A stretch of DNA of 64,000 nucleotides from CAVXZE01 sp964615365 (GTDB lineage Bacteria; Myxococcota_A; UBA9160; UBA6930). A program made the translations under genes and the position numbers. The notes under the pieces are model-generated. The model had not been told where the DNA came from. It did not search any database and saw only the letters and a program-made list of their open reading frames with translations. Positions 20,188 through 27,264 of the stretch are shown here, piece after piece; the stretch's first letter is position 1, and each line of letters starts with the position of its first letter. Location of the stretch: contig CAZTOU010000006.1 in NCBI GenBank assembly GCA_964615365.1, forward strand, positions 62,001 through 126,000, read 5' to 3'.

Positions 20188-21332
20188 GGCAGGCGACCGT
20201 TCCCGCTCTCTCGCGGCTCGCTCGGGGCTCGCTCCCGAAGCATCTCGTCCGCGGCGATGGAGCAGCCGCGGGCCTCGGCGCCGGGCTCTCGTCCGAGTAC
20301 CTGGAAGCCGTCTTCCACCGCCCGGCCGAGATCTGCGCTCCGGACCGCGAGAACGCTTCCCGTGTTGGCCAGGTCGAGAATCGTCACCACGCCGATCTCG
20401 CCGTAGGGCGGCTCCTTCCCGGTCTCCGGGTCGATGATCCGCACCCGGGTCCAGGGCGGTCCCAGCTTGCGCCGCGGCGTCCCCGGGAAGCGCAGCACCG
20501 AGTCGTAGAACTGGCTGCCGAGCTCGGTCATGCCGTACTGATTGACGACGCGGTCGGGGGGCAGACCGAGGGCGGACTCGATGCGCTGGTAGAGCTCGTC
20601 CCGCCGCAGCTCCCGGGAGCGCCCCTTGGACCCTCCCGTCTCCATCGCTCTCGAGCCTTCCGGGAGCGCGATCCGGCGCCCCTCGCTCTCCATCCCCTCG
20701 AGGAGGTGAACCAGGGCAAGGGCCGTCCCGCAGACCAGCACCGCGACCCCGCCTGCCGCTGCCCGCTCGAGACCTTCGAGCAGGCGCCCGGCCTGGAGCT
20801 GGTCTCCACCCACCAGAAAGCCGCTCTCCCGATCACCGCGTCGCTCGAGAACCACACCGAACATGTGGGAGAGCGACGAGTCGGGCGCCTCCTGTGGCGA
20901 AGGGGCGAGGATCGCGATCCGCATGCGCTCCCCTTCCCCGACGTCGGGCAGCAGGTGGCGCTCGAAGCTGGGGAGCAGGGAGGCTTTGTAGAGCTCCAAG
21001 GTGTCGAGGTGGAGTTCTCCCCGCCTTCGCATCGACGTGCCGCTGGTGCGAAACACGTGGCACTCGCGCTCGGCGGGAAAGGAGCGCAGCGCCATCTCCT
21101 TGAAGGCGCCGGTCGGGACCGCCGGGACCTCTCGCCAGGAGGCGACATTAATCGGTGTTGCTCCCCGCGCCCGGCAGAATCGCGCGAAGGGAGGACAGCG
21201 GGCGAACTGGTGGGAGAAGAGCTCGAGAGCGAGCTCCTCGAAACGAGCCTCGTCGTCGCGGGCCTCCGTCTCGCCCATCCAGGCGAGGATGCGCGCGTCG
21301 AGCTCCGCACGCGCCGGGTCCGCACCGCTCAT
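20184..21332 (-). CDS. LuxE-like acyl-protein synthetase
   Basis: This 382-residue protein matches LuxE/PaaK-like acyl-protein synthetases (PF04443). These activate a fatty acid as acyl-AMP and load it onto a cysteine for reduction by LuxC. The nucleotide-binding motif FRTSGTSMRR lies near residues 93-102. NQYGMTELGSQFYD is the adenylation A5-like motif. C357 in ARGCSIAADE is in the position of the acyl-carrying cysteine of LuxE. The ATG at 21332 overlaps the aminotransferase stop as ATGA, and its own stop overlaps the LuxC start as ATGA. Enzyme pair assignment is strong; chain length and final product are unknown. Confidence 0.87.
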   Translation of the reverse strand: MSGADPARAELDARILAWMGETEARDDEARFEELALELFSHQFARCPPFARFCRARGATPINVASWREVPAVPTGAFKEMALRSFPAERECHVFRTSGTSMRRRGELHLDTLELYKASLLPSFERHLLPDVGEGERMRIAILAPSPQEAPDSSLSHMFGVVLERRGDRESGFLVGGDQLQAGRLLEGLERAAAGGVAVLVCGTALALVHLLEGMESEGRRIALPEGSRAMETGGSKGRSRELRRDELYQRIESALGLPPDRVVNQYGMTELGSQFYDSVLRFPGTPRRKLGPPWTRVRIIDPETGKEPPYGEIGVVTILDLANTGSVLAVRSADLGRAVEDGFQVLGREPGAEARGCSIAADEMLRERAPSEPRESGNGRLP

Positions 21333-22606
21333 CGGATGCACTCCACCAGGGTCGCGAGCGCGGCGAGCAGCGCATCGCTCTCGATGCAGAGCGGCGGCGT
21401 GATGGAGAGGACGCGGGCGTCGTCTCCTGAAGGGAGCAGGATGATTCCGCGCGAGAGCGCCGCCGAGCAGGCGTGAGCGGCCGTCTCGGGTCGATCGCAT
21501 TCGATGCCGATCATCAGACCGAGTCCCCGGACGTCCACGACGCGGGCCTCGTCGCAGAGCGCGTCTCGCAGGAATCGGAGCGCGGCGATCCCGCTCTCCG
21601 CGGCGCTCTCCACCAGCTTCTCTTCCTCGAGGACCGCGAGGGAGGCGAGGGCCGCGGCGCAGCCCGGCGGGTGCCCCAGAAAGGTCTGGGTGTGGATCGC
21701 TTCGCCCTCTGAAGCCGGCCAGGCATCCATCACCGCGGCCCGACCCAGGCAGGCGGAGATGGGCATGCCCGAGGCCAGACCCTTCGCGACACAGAGGAGA
21801 TCGGGCACCACCTCCTCGTGGTCGCAGGCGAACCAGCGCCCGGTGCGGCCGAAGCCCGTGTAGACCTCGTCGGCGATCAGTAGCCAGCCCTCCGCGTCGC
21901 ATCGACGGCGGAGACTCCGGAGGAAGCCGCGGGGTGGGATTCTCTCGCCGCCACGGCCCTGGATCGGCTCCACCAGCACCGCGCCCACCGGCTCTCCGAG
22001 TTCCGCCGCGGCGCGCACCACGTCGTCCGCGTCGCCGAAGCGCGCGAAGACGGTGCGTCCCGGAAGGCGCTCGTCGAAAGGCTCCCTGAAGAAGGGGCGC
22101 CAGGTGGCGTCGAGAGCGCCGAGGCCGAGCCCGTGATACGCCCCCTCGAAGGCCACCACGCCGGACCGGCCGGTGCAGATCATCGCCGTCTTGAGGGCGG
22201 TCTCCACGGCATCCGCCCCCGAAGAGCCCAGCACCGCGCGGGCGGGCTCGCCGCCTGGGAAGCGCGCGACCAGGGTTTCCAGGAGCGCCACCTTCACGGA
22301 AGGGGGCTGCACGTCACCCATGGCGTGGAGGAGTCGATCGGACTGCCGCGAGAGGGCTTCGATCACTCGGGGGTGCCCGTGGCCCACATTGGCGACGCCG
22401 AATCCCCCGCCCAGATCGACGAAGCGGTTGCCGTCGATGTCCCAGACGTTCGCTCCGGCGGCGCGCTCCCAGAAGATCGGAGCCGTCGGAGCGAGGCAGG
22501 TTACGTTCCGGCTCTCGACCTTCGCGAGACGCTGCGCGAGCTCCCTCGAGCGGGGCCCGGGGACGGCGGTCAGGAGCTCCGGAGGCGACGTCTTCCAGTG
22601 CGACAC
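21329..22606 (-). CDS. Class III PLP aminotransferase, first gene of the LuxE/LuxC operon
   Basis: The 425-residue protein is a fold-type I, class III omega-aminotransferase. The PLP lysine is K275 in LLCVAKGLASG. DEVYTGFGRTG (246-256) and the GSSGADAVETALK phosphate-binding segment are complete. It resembles 4-aminobutyrate/acetylornithine-type enzymes but the substrate cannot be read from motifs. It is translationally coupled to an acyl-protein synthetase and acyl reductase, so it could aminate the aldehyde they make, giving a long-chain amine. That is inference from gene order. folK lies divergently 180 bp away. Confidence 0.85.
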   Translation of the reverse strand: MSHWKTSPPELLTAVPGPRSRELAQRLAKVESRNVTCLAPTAPIFWERAAGANVWDIDGNRFVDLGGGFGVANVGHGHPRVIEALSRQSDRLLHAMGDVQPPSVKVALLETLVARFPGGEPARAVLGSSGADAVETALKTAMICTGRSGVVAFEGAYHGLGLGALDATWRPFFREPFDERLPGRTVFARFGDADDVVRAAAELGEPVGAVLVEPIQGRGGERIPPRGFLRSLRRRCDAEGWLLIADEVYTGFGRTGRWFACDHEEVVPDLLCVAKGLASGMPISACLGRAAVMDAWPASEGEAIHTQTFLGHPPGCAAALASLAVLEEEKLVESAAESGIAALRFLRDALCDEARVVDVRGLGLMIGIECDRPETAAHACSAALSRGIILLPSGDDARVLSITPPLCIESDALLAALATLVECIR

Positions 22607-22786
22607 GCGGGAAGTCTAGAAGCCCTCCCCGGGATGGGCGAGGAAGGTCCGGCGCCGGAGGACTCGGGACGAGCCGCGGCGCGCCTCTACGCCGTATGCC
22701 AGAATGGCGCGAATGGCCCCGATCGCCCTCGTCGGCTCCCGCTCGCGAGCGGCGTGGCTCTCCGCGCCGGTAGCGGATCCCCGGGG

Positions 22787-23284
22787 ATGAGCCGCGCCTT
22801 CGTCTCGCTCGGCTCGAACCTGGGCGACCGGGAGCTCCACCTGCGGCGCGCGCTCGAAGCGCTTCGAGCCACCCGCGGCATTCACGGGCTCGGTGTCTCG
22901 CCGATCTACGAGACCGATCCGGTCGGGCCGCCTCCCCAGGGCCCCTACCTGAACGCGGTCGCCGAGATCGAGACGGAGCTCGAGCCTCGAGCCCTCCTCC
23001 TGCGGATGCTCGAGATCGAGATCGAGGAGGGGCGGATCCGGAGCGGAGCTCGCGGTGAGGCGCGGACCCTGGATCTCGATCTCCTGCTCTTCGGCGATCG
23101 CTGCATCGACGAGGAGGAGCTGGTCGTTCCCCATCCGCGCATGCACGAGCGGTGCTTCGTGCTCGAGCCGCTCTCCGGCCTGGCGCCGCAGTGGGTTCAT
23201 CCGCGTCTGGGAATCACGGTCGCGGAGCTCGCCACCCGCGTGCGCGATCCGAGGGCGGTTCGTCCCTGGCGAGAAGGGAGATGA
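22787..23284 (+). CDS. folK: 2-amino-4-hydroxy-6-hydroxymethyldihydropteridine pyrophosphokinase
   Basis: HPPK transfers pyrophosphate from ATP to the pterin in folate synthesis. The 165-residue protein begins MSRAFVSLGSNLGDRE, has SPIYETDPVG and YLNAVAEIET, and contains the metal-binding signature RTLDLDLLLFGD and VPHPRMHER. Length and order of motifs are normal. The ATG at 22787 directly follows a GGGG tract. Its stop abuts the convergent histidine-kinase-like gene with no gap. No other folate genes are adjacent. Confidence 0.96.
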   Translation: MSRAFVSLGSNLGDRELHLRRALEALRATRGIHGLGVSPIYETDPVGPPPQGPYLNAVAEIETELEPRALLLRMLEIEIEEGRIRSGARGEARTLDLDLLLFGDRCIDEEELVVPHPRMHERCFVLEPLSGLAPQWVHPRLGITVAELATRVRDPRAVRPWREGR

Positions 23285-24025
23285 TCAGACGGCGCTCTCG
23301 TCGTCCAGCAGCGCGGGGAGGTGGATCAGAGCGGCCCAGCTATCCGGCCCCGTGGGGGCCGCGTAGCGGCTTCCTCCGTGGGCGGAGATGATCCTTGCAG
23401 CGCTCTCGAGGCTGACGCATGCGATCGGGTCGGGGGCCCGCGCGGGGTCGAGAACGGCCTCGGCGACCGAGTCCGGAAGATCGCTGCCCTCGATGGCGAT
23501 CCCCAGCCGGATCTGCGCTTCCGTCGGCTCCGCTCGGACGGAGAGAGTGAGCCTGGTCGGATTGCCGGCGTGGTCGGCGGCGTAGTGGGCGAGGGTCAGC
23601 ACCAGGAGCTCCAGGTCGCCGGCGTCTCCCCGGACCAGCAGGAAGTCATCCGGTGTGTCCACTGACAGCTGGTTCTGACTCCCCAGGGTCTCGGAGAGGA
23701 TCGTCCCCAGCTCGCGGACCAGGCGCACCAGGTCCACCTCGTCCGAGCCGGCCTGGCTGGGATGGCGCCGGGCCAGGAGCGCCCGTGTCAGCCTGGTGCA
23801 CCGGTCGAGAGCTCCCAGGATCGTCTGACACCCCTCGACCACCAGAGCGTCTCGCTTGCGATCTTCCAGCAGGAAGCTCGCCTCTCCGACCACGGTGGCG
23901 AACACGTTGTTCAGGGTGTGGGTTGCGCCCATGGCCAGCCGGCACATCGCCTCGAGCCGTGCGACCTCCTCCGGCTGCGGAAGCCGCGATCTGGAATAGA
24001 CCGGTATCTCTCGCCGTCCCACCAT
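23285..24025 (-). CDS. Degenerate histidine-kinase-like protein
   Basis: The 246-residue protein begins with a dimerisation helix containing GATHTLNNVFATVVGEA, which corresponds to the H-box of PAS-type sensor kinases (His followed by xLNN). The ATPase half is weak. The expected N-box asparagines are replaced in LVLTLAHYAADHAG, and the G1 and G2 boxes are poorly recognisable. It may therefore be a pseudokinase that dimerises without ATP turnover. No receiver partner is adjacent. The ATG at 24025 is chosen because the longer upstream frame shows no homology; other starts are possible. Confidence 0.6.
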   Translation of the reverse strand: MVGRREIPVYSRSRLPQPEEVARLEAMCRLAMGATHTLNNVFATVVGEASFLLEDRKRDALVVEGCQTILGALDRCTRLTRALLARRHPSQAGSDEVDLVRLVRELGTILSETLGSQNQLSVDTPDDFLLVRGDAGDLELLVLTLAHYAADHAGNPTRLTLSVRAEPTEAQIRLGIAIEGSDLPDSVAEAVLDPARAPDPIACVSLESAARIISAHGGSRYAAPTGPDSWAALIHLPALLDDESAV

Positions 24026-24277
24026 CGAGCTATCGGCGATCCGCGCCGGAAGGTGAACACACGGTCCCCTGTCGCTCGCCCGGTGCTTCGACGGAGCGAT
24101 CCCGGGAGGCGGCAGACCGGGGCGCGCGACGGGCCACAAGCGACCCGCAACTCGGCGGCGACGAAACGGCAAGCCCCCGGCAATCCAAGGGATTCTCGCC
24201 CCCCGTTGGGTTTTTGCATCAAGGGGGCCACGCGGACGGCCGATGCGAGGAGGGGACGGTGTGGCACGGAGGTCCGA

Positions 24278-24667
24278 ATGCGATCCGCGACCGGAGCAGC
24301 GAAGACCATCGCCGGACTGCTGGCGGTGACGGGGATGCTGGCTCTCTCTTCCCCCGGTGTCCGCGTGGCACGGGCCGGGGACGGCGATACGGCTGCTCCC
24401 GAGGTCTCCTCGGAGGCCGTCCCGGCCGGTGAGGGGACCGGAGTCTGCAAGGTCGGCGAAGAGCCCAGGCCCCGCACCAGCCCCGGCCTCGATCGCGCCC
24501 AGATCGCCGAGCGGATCCGATTGGAGATGCAGAGCAGCGGCGAGAAGCCCATCGTGCTGAACGGCCGCGGCTACAACTACCGGGCCGTGCAGGACCCGCT
24601 TCGCGAGCTCCAGGTGGTCGAAGCCGAGGCCACTCGGCAGCAGGAGGCGGCTCCGGCGGGACGCTGA
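24278..24667 (+). CDS. Small exported hypothetical protein
   Basis: This 129-residue protein has a signal peptide (hydrophobic core about 10-27, probable cleavage after VARA). The mature part is short and polar, with one cysteine, a DRAQIAERIRLEMQS helix and a central LNGRGYNYRAV segment. I do not recognise a family. A GGAGG ribosome-binding site lies 6 nt before the ATG. It precedes the two PDZ-containing kinases on the same strand, 62 bp upstream, and could be co-transcribed with them. The 24026-24277 interval upstream contains no gene I can support. Confidence 0.6.
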   Translation: MRSATGAAKTIAGLLAVTGMLALSSPGVRVARAGDGDTAAPEVSSEAVPAGEGTGVCKVGEEPRPRTSPGLDRAQIAERIRLEMQSSGEKPIVLNGRGYNYRAVQDPLRELQVVEAEATRQQEAAPAGR

Positions 24668-24729
24668 CACCGTTTCTTTGACACTCCGGCCACCCCCAGA
24701 CTAAGATTCCCGCGGGTGCCTGGAGTGCG

Positions 24730-27264
24730 ATGAACCCGAGAGCGACGCTTCGCTTTCAACGGGCGACGGCTGCTCTGGCCATCGCGTGGGCGCTGCTTGC
24801 CCTGGGGGTGGCAATCCACGGCCAGGTCCTTGCCTCGCGCTCCCCCTCCACGCCCTTCACCTCGTCTGGCGCCATCGGACGGGTGGTGGTCCACGCGCTC
24901 ACGCCCGCCGCCCGGGCGGCGGGATTCGAGGCCGGGGATCGCCTCGTCGAGGTCGACGGCCAGCCGATCGGCTGGTGGCTCCGCAGCGCGCAGCGTCTCG
25001 TCTACGGGGCGGCGAACACCTACACGGTGCAGAAGCGCGACGGCCGCCGGATCAGCGCGGCCCTGGAGCCCGTCCCCCCGAACCTCCAGATGTTCCTTCC
25101 GCAGCGGGTCCTGGATCTCGCCGTCTCCCTGGTGGCGGTGATCTACCTGGCGATCGGTGTGGGCGTGTGGCGCCTCAAACGAGATCGACCCGAGTCCTGG
25201 GCCCTGCTGCTCTTCTGCGGCGTCGTCGCCGCGCAGCTCTTCCTGGCGGGTCCGAACACGGCGGCTGCATACACCCTGAACCTGATCACGGTTCCCTTCA
25301 TCGGTTCGACGACCTTCCACCTCTTCACCAGCTACCCCAACGAGCCCCGGTGGATCGTGCGGCATCCCCAGATCCGGTTGGTCCCCCACGGGCTCGCCAT
25401 CCTGGTGGCCGGCTTCGGTAGCCTCGAGCCCTACCTCGACCTTCCCGCCGGGATCTGGGGGCAGATCGGGGTCTTCTTCGCGATCGCGGTCTCGCTGCTC
25501 TGCATCGGAATCCTCCTCTACGAGCGATGGAATCGTCGCCTCGATGGCGCGGTGGATCGCTCGGACGTGTTGGTGCTCGGCGGCGCGCTCAGCTTCCTCC
25601 CCGTCATCGCCGTGCTGATGGTGCACTACTTCTTCGGCACACCCTTTCCCTGGCACGCGGCGCTTCTCGGCTTCTTCATGTTCCCGGCCGCGGTCGGGTA
25701 CGGGATCGTCCGCCAACAGCTCTTCGAGATCCGGATGGTCGCCAAGAGCTCGGCTGCCTACGGCGCAGCGACGCTCGCCATCACCGGCCTCTTCGCCTTC
25801 CTCATCACCTTCACCGATGCGCTGGTGGGGCGCTTCAACGTCGATGCTCGTTCGCCGATCGTCTCGGTGGGATTCCTCTTCTTCGCGATCCTCCTCTTCA
25901 ACCCGCTCCGCGTCAGGATGCAGCGCCTGGTCGACGGCTTCTTCGATCGCGATCGCGTGGCCCACAGCGTGGCGATTCGCGAGATCTCCGAGGCGATGGT
26001 TTCCATGCTTTCGGTGAAGGAGATCGTCGATCGCATTCTCGTGGCCGTGACCGACACCATGGGAGTCGAGGGTGCGATGGTCCTGCTCATGGACGACAAG
26101 GACGAGGTCCTGCGGCTGGAAGCGTCTCGCGGCGTCTGGGACGAGGAGGCCACCGGCGCGACCTTCCGCTCCGACCATCCACTGTGTCGACAGCTCTGGA
26201 TGCGGCGCACCTCGCTCTCCCGCCGCGATTTCGACGAGGAAGGGGATCCCGAGATCCGCGAGACCTGCCGCGACGTCTACGACACTCTCGACGCGGAGGT
26301 GCTGGTTCCGATTCTCTTCGGCGTCGATCTGCTCGGTGTGATCGCGGTGGGGCGGAAGCTCTCCGGGGAGCGCCTCGGTGTCGATGAGCGCGAGCTGCTG
26401 CGCACCCTCGCGAACGGGTGTTCCATCGCGATCGAGAACGCGAGGGCATTCGACGAGATCGCCAAGCTCAATGAGACCCTCGAAGGCCGGGTCGAGAATC
26501 GCACCCGCGAGCTCCGCGACACCCAGGCCCAGCTCGTCCAGAGCGAGAAGATGCGCTCGCTCGGTCAGCTCGTCGCCGGCGTGGCCCACGAGCTCAACAA
26601 CCCGATCGGATTCGTCCACGCCAATCTCCAGCTCCTGGACGAGTACGTGGGGAAGCTGATACGGCGCGAGATGGATCCCGAGGAGCGGGCGCGGATCCGC
26701 GAGGCGATCCGGAAGCTCCTCAGCAGAAGCCGGGAGGGGACGGAGCGGGTCAAGCAGATCGTCGAGGATCTGCGGACCTTCTCCCGCGCCGATCAGGCCG
26801 AGCTCCAGGAGGTCTGCATCAACGACGAGCTCGAGCGAACCCTGACGCTGATCGAGCCGAGGCTCCGGGACGGAATCCGGGTGGTGCGAGAGTACGGCCA
26901 GGTGCCCCTGATCCGCTGCATGGCGGGACAGATGAATCAGGTCTTCATGAATGTGCTGATGAATGCCTGCGATGCCCTGGAGGAGAAGGGCCGGGTCGTG
27001 ATCCGGACGCACCCCATCGAGGATGGCGTGCGGGTCGAGATCGAGGACGATGGCCCCGGAATGTCGCCTGAGGTGAAGAGCCGCATTTTCGACCCCTTCT
27101 TCACCACGAAGGACGTCGGCAAGGGCACGGGGCTCGGCCTCTCCATCTCCCACGGCATCGTCGACCGTCACGGCGGCAGCATGTGGGCGAGGTCCGAGCC
27201 GGAACGGGGGACGACCTTCGTGATCGACCTTCCGCTGGAGGCCCGGGTGGAGGAGACACCGTGA
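24730..27264 (+). CDS. Membrane sensor histidine kinase with extracytoplasmic PDZ-like domain and GAF domain (first paralogue)
   Basis: The 844-residue protein has TM1 (about 12-31), a PDZ-like domain (47-112, with GFEAGDRLVEVDGQPI), then about eight more hydrophobic segments between 125 and 392. A GAF domain follows (about 415-572), a coiled-coil linker (573-606), HisKA with phosphorylated H620 in VAHELNNP, and an HATPase domain with DDGPG, FDPFFTTK and GTGLGLS. It is an orthodox, probably active kinase. No response regulator is encoded beside it. It overlaps the next gene as GTGA. The PDZ between TM1 and TM2 should face outside the cytoplasm; its ligand is unknown. Confidence 0.9.
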   Translation: MNPRATLRFQRATAALAIAWALLALGVAIHGQVLASRSPSTPFTSSGAIGRVVVHALTPAARAAGFEAGDRLVEVDGQPIGWWLRSAQRLVYGAANTYTVQKRDGRRISAALEPVPPNLQMFLPQRVLDLAVSLVAVIYLAIGVGVWRLKRDRPESWALLLFCGVVAAQLFLAGPNTAAAYTLNLITVPFIGSTTFHLFTSYPNEPRWIVRHPQIRLVPHGLAILVAGFGSLEPYLDLPAGIWGQIGVFFAIAVSLLCIGILLYERWNRRLDGAVDRSDVLVLGGALSFLPVIAVLMVHYFFGTPFPWHAALLGFFMFPAAVGYGIVRQQLFEIRMVAKSSAAYGAATLAITGLFAFLITFTDALVGRFNVDARSPIVSVGFLFFAILLFNPLRVRMQRLVDGFFDRDRVAHSVAIREISEAMVSMLSVKEIVDRILVAVTDTMGVEGAMVLLMDDKDEVLRLEASRGVWDEEATGATFRSDHPLCRQLWMRRTSLSRRDFDEEGDPEIRETCRDVYDTLDAEVLVPILFGVDLLGVIAVGRKLSGERLGVDERELLRTLANGCSIAIENARAFDEIAKLNETLEGRVENRTRELRDTQAQLVQSEKMRSLGQLVAGVAHELNNPIGFVHANLQLLDEYVGKLIRREMDPEERARIREAIRKLLSRSREGTERVKQIVEDLRTFSRADQAELQEVCINDELERTLTLIEPRLRDGIRVVREYGQVPLIRCMAGQMNQVFMNVLMNACDALEEKGRVVIRTHPIEDGVRVEIEDDGPGMSPEVKSRIFDPFFTTKDVGKGTGLGLSISHGIVDRHGGSMWARSEPERGTTFVIDLPLEARVEETP

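Noticed and set aside
18928..22606. Bioluminescence operon
   Set aside because: LuxC and LuxE relatives are present but luxA and luxB (luciferase) and luxD are absent and the first gene is an aminotransferase.
24026..24277. Possible riboswitch in the leader of the small exported protein gene
   Set aside because: A few segments (GGCAAGCC, CCCCCGTTGGG) reminded me of a cyclic-di-GMP riboswitch, but the conserved core does not fit. A covariance model search would be needed.
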